Shown piece by piece: positions 54,964 to 62,737 of a DNA stretch of 64,000 nt. The stretch spans positions 1 through 64,000 of the forward strand of contig NZ_BATR01000130.1 in the NCBI RefSeq assembly GCF_000739655.1, read 5' to 3'. The translations under genes and the position numbers were made by a program. The notes under the pieces are model-generated. The model did no database searches. It saw nothing but the letters and a program-made list of their open reading frames with translations, and was not told the origin of the DNA. This DNA comes from Verrucomicrobium sp. BvORR106 (GTDB lineage Bacteria > Verrucomicrobiota > Verrucomicrobiia > Verrucomicrobiales > Verrucomicrobiaceae). Position 1 is the stretch's first letter. Each line of letters starts with the position of its first letter.

Positions 54964-56808
54964 ATGGTTATACCCTCTCCAATTTCCTTGGATAACCAAA
55001 ACGCCCTTTCAACTGAGAATCAGAAAGCAGGCGTTGGACACACTCCGGACGAGGCAGACCGCCGCGTCATCCGCCAGTTCGTTGAAGCCTTGTTGTTTGA
55101 GCGGCTGGTAAACTATCAGGTCACGCCCCGCACGGCCTCCTCCCCCGGAGCATCAGACGCCGCGCCCATCTACGGCATGCAGGTGGACTTCACGGTGGGA
55201 GAACTGCATTTCCGGTGTCTGGCAGCGTTCTCGTCCTATGATCGCGTGAGAATCGCGCACGGCTCTGTGGTCCGGATGGTCGATGACAAGCCGACAGCTT
55301 TCCGCATGGCCGAACTCCTCCGGGCGATGGAGATACCACCCGCTGGGAAACAACGCCTGCTGGAGGAACTGACGCAAACGATCGAACTCCACCGGTGGAA
55401 CCGGACCCACCTCGATCATCATCGGAACCCGCGTCGGGCCCTCGATTTCCCAACGCTGGAGTCGGCCATTGTCGAAGGCCACCAGTACCATCCCAGCTTC
55501 AAGACGCGGACGGGTTTTACTCTTGCGGACCATCAGGCTTATGGTTCAGAGGCGGGCAGCACCTTCCAGTTGCACTTCATGGCGGTGAGCCGCGGCCTCC
55601 TTCGCACCGCACTGCCCGGGCACGAGGAAGACTTTTGGAAGCAGGAACTGGGTACTCCCGCCTACTACTGGATTGCCGCGCGGCTCGATGAGCTCGGCGG
55701 CGATTTCGAGCGTTATACCCTCGTTCCTGCCCACCCCTGGCAGGCGGGTGATCTGCGTGAACGGGGCTTCGAGGAATTGCTCGACTCAGGGGATTTGCTT
55801 CCACTCGGCCCGGCGGGCGATCACTATCACGCCTCCCAGTCGCTGCGCACGCTGATCAACGTCTCTCATCCGGAGAAGGCGAACATCAAGCTGCCGCTCG
55901 ACATCGTTTGCACCTCCTCTCGCCGCAATCTCGAGCCACACTTCGTATGCACCGCCCCGCTTCTTTCGAGGTGGCTCGTCTCCCTCGTCGCAGAAGATCC
56001 CTTCCTTCAGCAGGGCAACCGCCTGCAACTGCTCAGCGAGTATGCCGCTGTCTCGTACGAGCCGGAGGCAGACGAAGAAGAGGAAGAAGACGCCGCGGGG
56101 CTGCTCGGGGTCATTTTTCGCGAGAGCATCATCGGTCGATTGGGAGAGGGTGAAGCCGCGCTCCCCTTCACTGCCCTGACCTTGGTCGAATCGGATGGAC
56201 GTCCCTTCATTGCGGAGTGGATCGAATCCTATGGCGTCGAACGTTGGGCAGAGCGCCTCGTCGAGACCGTGGTGATCCCGATCTGGCACATGCTCGTCCA
56301 TCATGGCATCGCCTTTGAGGCGCACGCGCAGAACCTCATCCTCGTGCATGAGAACGGCTGGCCGAAACGGATCGTGCTCCGTGACTTTCACGAGGACACC
56401 GAGTTCGTGCCCGAGTTCCTCGGCCGCCCTGAAACCGAGCCTGACTTCGCCTCTGTCGATCCCTTCTTCGAGACGATCCCCCTCGATGATGGCTATCGCA
56501 TGGAGCTGGTCGAATCCCTGCGGCAGCTCTACGTGGACACGGTTTACGTCTTCAACCTCGCCGACGTGTCGTTCCTGCTGGCCCGTTTCCACGGCTTCAC
56601 CGAAACGGAATTCTGGAACCTGGTCAGAGCGAAGCTGGATGCCTATGCCGCATCCGGAGTCACTGAACCCTCGCGCATTGCGAGACTCGAAGCGGACAAA
56701 CCCGACATCATCGTGGAGTCGCTTCTGACAAAGACCATCCACCGCGGTGGCACGCTCGACTACTACGAGCACGAGGTCCGCAACACCCTCCACGGAGCAG
56801 TCTCATGA
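54964..56808 (+). CDS. NIS siderophore synthetase (IucA/IucC family), AsbB-like
   Basis: 614 residues. NIS synthetases join carboxylates such as citrate to amines or alcohols through an acyl-adenylate. Motifs: RRVIRQFVEALLFE near the start, EGHQYHPSFKTRTGF (about 171-185; HP and K contact ATP), VPAHPWQAGDL, ASQSLRTLINVSHPEKANIKL, LGVIFRESIIGRLGEGEAALPF, and the metal/citrate site GIAFEAHAQNLILVHE with RDFHEDTEF. HPWQ, SQSMRTL-like and FRES segments and length point to the AsbB (petrobactin, type C) branch rather than AsbA or IucA. A poly-Glu insert is seen at about 363-370. First gene of the biosynthetic operon, overlapping the next by four bases. Confidence 0.92.
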   Translation: MVIPSPISLDNQNALSTENQKAGVGHTPDEADRRVIRQFVEALLFERLVNYQVTPRTASSPGASDAAPIYGMQVDFTVGELHFRCLAAFSSYDRVRIAHGSVVRMVDDKPTAFRMAELLRAMEIPPAGKQRLLEELTQTIELHRWNRTHLDHHRNPRRALDFPTLESAIVEGHQYHPSFKTRTGFTLADHQAYGSEAGSTFQLHFMAVSRGLLRTALPGHEEDFWKQELGTPAYYWIAARLDELGGDFERYTLVPAHPWQAGDLRERGFEELLDSGDLLPLGPAGDHYHASQSLRTLINVSHPEKANIKLPLDIVCTSSRRNLEPHFVCTAPLLSRWLVSLVAEDPFLQQGNRLQLLSEYAAVSYEPEADEEEEEDAAGLLGVIFRESIIGRLGEGEAALPFTALTLVESDGRPFIAEWIESYGVERWAERLVETVVIPIWHMLVHHGIAFEAHAQNLILVHENGWPKRIVLRDFHEDTEFVPEFLGRPETEPDFASVDPFFETIPLDDGYRMELVESLRQLYVDTVYVFNLADVSFLLARFHGFTETEFWNLVRAKLDAYAASGVTEPSRIARLEADKPDIIVESLLTKTIHRGGTLDYYEHEVRNTLHGAVS

Positions 56809-58082
56809 TCCACGTTGACGACCAAGCCCACGACCGGGGGTATTTCGAGAGCCGGTTCGCGCAGTTCGACACCTATCCCGTGCTTTCCGGGTGCACCGGA
56901 CGCCGCCTCGCGGTTTGCCTGCAGGATACCGCCCTGTGGATTGCCCTCTGCCTCTACATCCAGAAAAAGGGCGGCACAGTATTTCCTCTTCCCATCGACA
57001 CGCCGTTGGACGGCGCACGCCGCCGTGCCGAACGCAGCGGATGCGAGGTGCTCATTGTCGCCTCGGGCGCGGGCTCCCTGGAGATCGTCGAAATCGATTC
57101 GCCAATTCCCCGCCCCGACGCCCCGGCCGGTCTCATCCAGACGAGTTCCGGCACCACTGGCGAACCCAAGTTCATCGAACGAAGCTGGTCTAGCATCGAC
57201 ACTGAGATCGAGAGCTACGTCCGTCATTTTCCGGAGGCGAATGACTGGACTCCCATCGTCGCCTGTCCCGTGACGCATTCCTACGGCCTCATTTGCGGAG
57301 TCCTGGTCGCGCTGCGGCGGGGCGTACAGCCGGTCATCATCCGGAACCTCAATCCAAAGTACATTCTCCGGAAACTCCGCGAGGCTCCCTCGCCCATCCT
57401 CTATTCGTCCCCGGCCATGATCGCCACGCTGGCCATGCTCGTGAAGGAGGCGGAACCGCTTTGGGCCGTGATGACCTCGGGAACGGTTCTGCCGAAGGCG
57501 GCGTTCGAAAGCCTTGGGAAAAAGGTTCGCCATCTCTATCAGCAGTACGGCTGTTCCGAAGCGGGCTGCCTTTCACTGGGCACGGGTCTTCTCGCGGCGA
57601 ATGATCAGGGCAAACCTCTTCCGCACAACGCGATCGCTGCGGGAGCGAACGCCGGGGAACCCGCAGACATTGTCGTCACCTTGCCCGATGGCCGGGCCGT
57701 CGAGACGCGCGACCTGGGTTACTTTGAAAACGACCGACTCCATTTCGTCTCACGGATCGATGAAATGATCAACGTCGCGGGATTCAATGTGTATCCCGGT
57801 GAAGTCGAGGAGGTCATTCTCACGATGCCCGGGGTCCGGGACGCCGTTGTCTTCAAGAAGAGCCGCGGCTTCGGTGGCGACCAGGTCTGCCTCCAATTCG
57901 TCTCTGACGAGGCACTTTCTGCCGACACCGTGCGGCACTTCTGCGCTGGCCGGCTCGCCGCCCACCAGATTCCCATGAACATCGCACGCGTGGAAACCAT
58001 TCCCCGCCTGCCCAATGGAAAAATCAGCCGCCGCGCCATCTCCGAGGCGCCTGCCGCACCCGCCCTCGCGGCCCAGATCTAA
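56805..58082 (+). CDS. Acyl-AMP ligase, AsbC-like (3,4-dihydroxybenzoate-activating)
   Basis: 425 residues, shorter than usual acyl-CoA ligases and similar to AsbC. The ATP-binding A3 motif is SSGTTGEPK, A5 is YGCSEAG, A8 region is RIDEMINVAGFNVYPGEVEE, and the catalytic A10 Lys is in NGKISRRAI. In petrobactin synthesis AsbC adenylates 3,4-dihydroxybenzoate and loads it on the carrier AsbD; the order of genes here supports the same task. Start overlaps the NIS gene stop (ATGA). Substrate identity is inference from the AsbF-like gene downstream. Confidence 0.9.
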   Translation: MIHVDDQAHDRGYFESRFAQFDTYPVLSGCTGRRLAVCLQDTALWIALCLYIQKKGGTVFPLPIDTPLDGARRRAERSGCEVLIVASGAGSLEIVEIDSPIPRPDAPAGLIQTSSGTTGEPKFIERSWSSIDTEIESYVRHFPEANDWTPIVACPVTHSYGLICGVLVALRRGVQPVIIRNLNPKYILRKLREAPSPILYSSPAMIATLAMLVKEAEPLWAVMTSGTVLPKAAFESLGKKVRHLYQQYGCSEAGCLSLGTGLLAANDQGKPLPHNAIAAGANAGEPADIVVTLPDGRAVETRDLGYFENDRLHFVSRIDEMINVAGFNVYPGEVEEVILTMPGVRDAVVFKKSRGFGGDQVCLQFVSDEALSADTVRHFCAGRLAAHQIPMNIARVETIPRLPNGKISRRAISEAPAAPALAAQI

Positions 58083-58091
58083 CCTTCTGAC

Positions 58092-59387
58092 ATGAAAACG
58101 AGAGAACAAATCATCGAGCAAATCTATCAGTCGCTCGCCAGCAACATGAAGCACCTCGACCTGAGCGGCTTCCAAAGTGATGCATGGCTGCGCGAGGATC
58201 TGGGGCTCGATTCTGCCGACACACTCGAACTGCTGGTCAGCCTGGAGGTCGCCTATGATCTCTCCCTGCCGGAAGCGGCCATCATGGACAAGGATTTTTC
58301 CACCGTGCGGGCCGTGGCCAAACTCTTCTTCGACGCGCAGCCGCGCCCCCATCCCAACAAGCTGCTCGAATACGAGGAGGACATCAAACTCCACTGCTTC
58401 GTGAGCTGCCTTAGCGAAGTCATCAAGCGCTTCGACTTCGACCAGCGCACTCTCTACTTCGGCGTATGGGATTCGGAAATCGTCGTCACGGAGAAGTGCC
58501 AGATCTCCTACCACAGCGAACGGATCAGCCATCAGTTTTTCCTCGACTGGTACGAAAGACTCTTTGGCATCAAGGTCGCGCCCTGGTTCGACCACGACCT
58601 CGATCGTGAGGAAAACATCCGACGGCTCGTCTCGCTCGTCGAGAATCGCACCCCTGACCAGCACATCATGGTGATGCTCGACATGCACCGCCTGCCGGAG
58701 CGCGTCAACGAGTTCAACAAGGACCCCTTCCCGCACTACCTGATGCTGGGTCCGACCGAAAAGCCGGACACTTGGTTCGTCTATGACCCTGACTACCGAT
58801 GGGAAGGCGTCACGACCAAGGAGCGTCTCCTCCACGCAGCACGCCATCCGTCCGTGGGCGGCGGCTACGTTTTCTCTGACAAAAACGCGCACGAACCGCA
58901 CCCGACCCAGATCCGCGCCTACTACGAGCACAGCATGCTCCTCGACCGTCATCTCTTGACTGAGGCGGTACGCCAGATCATCGAGGCCCATCTTGGAGGC
59001 TGCGACAAGAACGGTGACGAACTGCCGCTTTCGAACCTGCGGCATGCCCTCGACGACGTGCCCATCCTTTCCATCCGCAAATACTCCTACGAGCACGGCT
59101 TCGCCTTCTTCTGGCGCGAACTGGAGTTGGAGGAGGCTGAGTTCGACCACTGGTGCGAGGTCATCGACGAGTTGGCGAAGACCTACACCCTCATCCAGTT
59201 CCACGCCATCAAGCTGGCCACCACTGGCGACCGCCGTATCGGCGACAAGATCTTCGAGCTGCTCGACAAGCAAGTGGAGCGCGAGAACCGCATCAAGGGG
59301 CGGATGCAGGAGGTTTTCGAGATGTGGTGCGAGCAAAACTTTTCCCAGGAAACAACTGCCATCGCTGAACTGGAGGCCGCACGATGA
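58092..59387 (+). CDS. Fused acyl carrier (AsbD-like) and condensing (AsbE-like) protein
   Basis: 431 residues. Residues 1-85 are an acyl carrier domain with phosphopantetheine site LREDLGLDSADTLELL (Ser41). Residues about 95-431 match the AsbE-like (DUF6005) family that transfers the carrier-bound dihydroxybenzoyl group to the polyamine: LHCFVSCLSEVIKRF, RISHQFFLDWYERLFGIKV, HYLMLGPTEKPDTWFVYDPDYRWEG and GGYVFSDKNAHEPHPTQIRAYYE. In Bacillus the two are separate genes of about 91 and 327 residues; here they are one frame of nearly the summed length without any frameshift or linker damage, so a true fusion. Start is 9 bases after the previous stop; the stop overlaps the next start (ATGA). Confidence 0.88.
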   Translation: MKTREQIIEQIYQSLASNMKHLDLSGFQSDAWLREDLGLDSADTLELLVSLEVAYDLSLPEAAIMDKDFSTVRAVAKLFFDAQPRPHPNKLLEYEEDIKLHCFVSCLSEVIKRFDFDQRTLYFGVWDSEIVVTEKCQISYHSERISHQFFLDWYERLFGIKVAPWFDHDLDREENIRRLVSLVENRTPDQHIMVMLDMHRLPERVNEFNKDPFPHYLMLGPTEKPDTWFVYDPDYRWEGVTTKERLLHAARHPSVGGGYVFSDKNAHEPHPTQIRAYYEHSMLLDRHLLTEAVRQIIEAHLGGCDKNGDELPLSNLRHALDDVPILSIRKYSYEHGFAFFWRELELEEAEFDHWCEVIDELAKTYTLIQFHAIKLATTGDRRIGDKIFELLDKQVERENRIKGRMQEVFEMWCEQNFSQETTAIAELEAAR

Positions 59388-60259
59388 AGCTTTCCCTCTG
59401 CACCATCTCCTTCCGGCACCACCTGATCTCGCTGAAACAAGTGGTGGAATGGGCCGCACCACGCGGATTTTCTGGCATCGAGCTCTGGGGCGTGCATGCC
59501 TTGAACCTGCGCGACCGGCCGGGCTACGACCTCGACTGGCTCCGGTCCCACGGACTCTGCGTCCCCATGCTAAGCGATTACCTGCCCGTGCAAGGAGACC
59601 GCCAAACCGTCATCGACAAGACCGTTGATCTCTGCCGCCTCGCGCAAAGTTGGGGGGCAAACAAACTCCGCACCTTTGCCGGCAACAAGGCCAGCCACGA
59701 AGTCTCCGTCGAAGACCGACAAGATTGGACTCGCCGCATGCGTGAGCTCTGCACCATCGCCGATGGGAACAATGTGAAACTCGTCGTGGAGTTGCATCCC
59801 CACACCCTGGCCGACACCCGAGAATCGACGCGGCAGCTCATTGAGGAGATCGACCACCCCGCCCTGCGGCTCAACTTCGACGTCCTCCATGTCTGGGAAT
59901 CGGGAGCTGACCCCTTCGAAACCATTGGCGAGTTCGAGCCGCTCGTCGCCCACATGCACCTCAAGAACGTGCGCTCCCGCTCCTTCCTCCAGGAGTTCCT
60001 GCCCGGAAACGTCTATGCCCCCGCCGGCAGTCGCGCCGGGATGGTGAGCCTCTTCAATGGTGCCTTCGACTACCGCAAGTTCCTCGCCTTCGTCATGAAC
60101 GAAACCGCGCTCTGGCCCACGCTTGACGCCTCGCTCGAATGGTTCGGACCCCATGTCCTCGCGACGCTGGAGCAGGACGCCGAGCTTCTCTCGCTCCTCG
60201 AAGTTGAAACCCTCGGCCTTAAAGGGTTGCAGGAAACCACCGTCACCACCGCACGCTGA
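59384..60259 (+). CDS. 3-Dehydroshikimate dehydratase, AsbF-like
   Basis: 291 residues, a sugar-isomerase-type TIM barrel. The start SLCTISFRHHLISLKQVVEWA and GFSGIELWGVHA are closely AsbF-like. Metal ligands are expected in VVELHPHTL (Glu), LNFDVLHVW (Asp), AHMHLKN (His) and DASLEWFG (Glu), all present. AsbF turns 3-dehydroshikimate into 3,4-dihydroxybenzoate (protocatechuate), the unusual catechol of petrobactin. Overlaps the fused AsbDE-like gene by four bases, so translation is coupled. Confidence 0.92.
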   Translation: MKLSLCTISFRHHLISLKQVVEWAAPRGFSGIELWGVHALNLRDRPGYDLDWLRSHGLCVPMLSDYLPVQGDRQTVIDKTVDLCRLAQSWGANKLRTFAGNKASHEVSVEDRQDWTRRMRELCTIADGNNVKLVVELHPHTLADTRESTRQLIEEIDHPALRLNFDVLHVWESGADPFETIGEFEPLVAHMHLKNVRSRSFLQEFLPGNVYAPAGSRAGMVSLFNGAFDYRKFLAFVMNETALWPTLDASLEWFGPHVLATLEQDAELLSLLEVETLGLKGLQETTVTTAR

Positions 60260-60273
60260 CAACCGGGACACGT

Positions 60274-61425
60274 ATGCGGCTCTCCACTCCCTATTATCTG
60301 ATCGACGAGGCCCGGATGCTCCCCGCCATGGAGCGCATCCGCCTGGTCCAAGAGCGATCCGGGGCGAAATGTGTGCTCGCGCTGAAATGCTTCTCCAGCT
60401 GGTGCGCCTTCGATTTCATGCGCCAGTATCTCGTCGGCACCACCAGCAGCAGTCTTTGGGAGACGCGTCTGGGCCACGAGAAGTTCGGGGGTGAAACGCA
60501 CGGTTACTCAGTCGCCTACGCCGACGACGAAATCGCAGAAGTCGTCAGCTATTGCGACAAGGTCATTTTCAATTCGCTCGGCCAACTTGATCGCCTAGGC
60601 CACCACGCTGCCCACATTTCGGTGGGCCTGCGTCTCAATCCGGAAGTCGGACACTCCGGCTACGAGCTGAGCAATCCCATCTGCCAATACTCCCGTCTCG
60701 GCGCACGAGCCCAGAACCTGCCGGACAACATCGGCGACCGCATCCAGGGGGCGATGATTCACGTCAATTGTGACAACGACGACTTCGGCAGCTTTTCCTC
60801 GCAGCTCGATGTCGTCGAGAAACGCTTCGGCGCGCTCCTTCCCCAGCTCAAATGGCTGAGCTTCGGCGGAGGGATCGCCTTCACTAACGAATCCTATCCG
60901 ATAGACGATTTCTGCCGCCGCCTTCGCGACTTTTCCGAGCGTCATTCTCTACAGATCTATCTGGAGCCCGGCGAGGCCGCCGTCACTGACTCGACCAGCC
61001 TCGTGGTCAAGGTGCTGGACATTGTCGAAAACGAGGTGCCCACTCTCGTCGTCGATGCGGGTGTGGAGACACACCTGCTCGACGTGCTGACCTACAACTT
61101 CACGCCTGAACTTTTCGAGAGCGAACCTCTCGCCAAGGACGCAAAGGACCTTGGTAGCCGCCCCGGTCACATCTATCGGGTTTGCGGACGCACCTGCCTC
61201 GCCGGAGACCACTTCGGCAACTACGCCTTCCCCCGCCCCGTCGCTATCGGCGACGAGCTCCGTTTTCCGAATGTGGGTGGTTACTCGATGGTGAAGAAGA
61301 ACTTCTTCAACGGCATCAAGATGCCTGCCATTTACCACCGGAAACTCTCCGGTGAGCTCCGCCTCGCGCAGCAGCCGACCTACGAGGACTTCCGCGAAGC
61401 CCTCACCCACACGCATCTCGTCTAA
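60274..61425 (+). CDS. nspC: Carboxynorspermidine/carboxyspermidine decarboxylase
   Basis: 383 residues, fold III PLP decarboxylase of the NspC/CASDC type. The PLP Lys is in VLALKCFSSW, the glycine-rich phosphate loop in LSFGGGIAF, the EPGEAAV motif matches NspC, and GRTCLAGDHFGNYAF carries the active-site Cys and Asp of the second subunit side. It removes CO2 from carboxyspermidine or carboxynorspermidine, giving spermidine or norspermidine. It starts 14 bases after the AsbF-like gene, inside the siderophore operon, which suggests that the polyamine is made for the siderophore. Confidence 0.92.
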   Translation: MRLSTPYYLIDEARMLPAMERIRLVQERSGAKCVLALKCFSSWCAFDFMRQYLVGTTSSSLWETRLGHEKFGGETHGYSVAYADDEIAEVVSYCDKVIFNSLGQLDRLGHHAAHISVGLRLNPEVGHSGYELSNPICQYSRLGARAQNLPDNIGDRIQGAMIHVNCDNDDFGSFSSQLDVVEKRFGALLPQLKWLSFGGGIAFTNESYPIDDFCRRLRDFSERHSLQIYLEPGEAAVTDSTSLVVKVLDIVENEVPTLVVDAGVETHLLDVLTYNFTPELFESEPLAKDAKDLGSRPGHIYRVCGRTCLAGDHFGNYAFPRPVAIGDELRFPNVGGYSMVKKNFFNGIKMPAIYHRKLSGELRLAQQPTYEDFREALTHTHLV

Positions 61426-61458
61426 CTCATCCCTCTTCTCTACTCGCCGCAATCCGTC

Positions 61459-62721
61459 ATGAAAAAGAACGTTCTCATCATTGGAGCTGGTGCCGTGGGC
61501 GCTGTCGTTGCTCACAAGTGCGCCCAAAACAGCCACGTGTTCGGTACGATCTGCCTGAGTTCGAGGAATGCTGAGAGCAGCCAGTCGGTGGTCCGGTCAA
61601 TCGAGGCCAGAAACTACCGCCGCGAAGAGTCTTTTCAGATCTTTGCCCGCACCGTGGATGCCTCCGATTCCGCCCAGGTCGCGGGCCTCATTCGCGAGAC
61701 GGGATCCCACATCGTCATCAATGTTTGCACCGCCTTCGTCAACATGTCGGTCATGGATGCCTGCCTGGAGACCGGCGCGGCTTACATTGACACCGCAGTC
61801 CACGAGGACTCCGCAGTGATGAACGCGCCCTATCCCTGGTATGCGAACTTCGAGTGGAAAAAGCGTGAGCAGTTCGCCCAAAAAGGTGTCACCGCCATTC
61901 TCGGTGTCGGCTTCGACCCCGGCGTCGTCAACGCCTACTGCGCCTATGCCGCACGATACGAATTCGACTCCATCACCTCTATCGACATCATGGATGTGAA
62001 TGACGGCAGTCACGGTCGCTTCTTTTCCACGAACTTCGATCCCGAGATCAATCTGCGAGAGATCATCGAGGACGCCGGCTGTCTTGAGGACGGCGAATGG
62101 CGCACCTTCCCCCACCACTCCCGCACCACCGACTACGACTTCCCCGAAGTGGGCGAGAAGAAGCTGTATCTGATGGGGCATGACGAGGTGCACTCCCTCT
62201 CCAAGCACATCAAGGGGGTCGATACCGTGCGCTTCTGGATGGGCTTTGACGAGCACTACCTGCGCTGCCTGGAGGTTTTCGAGAAAACCGGGCTGCTCAA
62301 CCACGAGAAGGTCACCACCTCCTGCGGTCAGAGTGTGGTCCCCCTCCGGGTGCTCAAGGCCTGCCTGCCCAACCCCGCCAGCCTCGCGCCGGACTACACG
62401 GGCAAGACCTGCATCGGCACCCTCATCAAGGGCCACAGCAAGGGCGAGCATAAGGAAATCTTCATCTACAACCTCTGCAGCCACGAGGAGACCTTTGCCG
62501 ATGTCGGTTCCCAGGCCATCGCTTTCACTGCGGGCGTGCCGCCTGTCGCCGCCGCCATGCTCGTAGCCCAGGGTGACTGGGATGTAAAAGGCATGGCCAA
62601 CGTGGAGGAACTGCCCCCTCTTCCTTTCCTGAAATTGCTTTCGCGCCTCGGGCTCCCGACAGCCATCCGCAAGGACACGGCGGCAGACGCGCCCAAGCCC
62701 GACGAGCTGATCTGCGCCTGA
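61459..62721 (+). CDS. Carboxynorspermidine/carboxyspermidine dehydrogenase (saccharopine dehydrogenase family)
   Basis: 420 residues. NADP-binding Rossmann start NVLIIGAGAVGAVVAHKCAQ, INVCTAFVNMSVMDACLETGAAYIDTA, and the family LGVGFDPGVVNAYCAYA segment. The enzyme condenses aspartate semialdehyde with 1,3-diaminopropane or putrescine and reduces the imine, giving the substrate for the decarboxylase encoded just upstream (33 bases). Together they form the complete alternative polyamine route, lacking only the diamine and aspartate semialdehyde supply. Confidence 0.93.
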   Translation: MKKNVLIIGAGAVGAVVAHKCAQNSHVFGTICLSSRNAESSQSVVRSIEARNYRREESFQIFARTVDASDSAQVAGLIRETGSHIVINVCTAFVNMSVMDACLETGAAYIDTAVHEDSAVMNAPYPWYANFEWKKREQFAQKGVTAILGVGFDPGVVNAYCAYAARYEFDSITSIDIMDVNDGSHGRFFSTNFDPEINLREIIEDAGCLEDGEWRTFPHHSRTTDYDFPEVGEKKLYLMGHDEVHSLSKHIKGVDTVRFWMGFDEHYLRCLEVFEKTGLLNHEKVTTSCGQSVVPLRVLKACLPNPASLAPDYTGKTCIGTLIKGHSKGEHKEIFIYNLCSHEETFADVGSQAIAFTAGVPPVAAAMLVAQGDWDVKGMANVEELPPLPFLKLLSRLGLPTAIRKDTAADAPKPDELICA

Positions 62722-62737
62722 CACTTTCCTCGAACCG

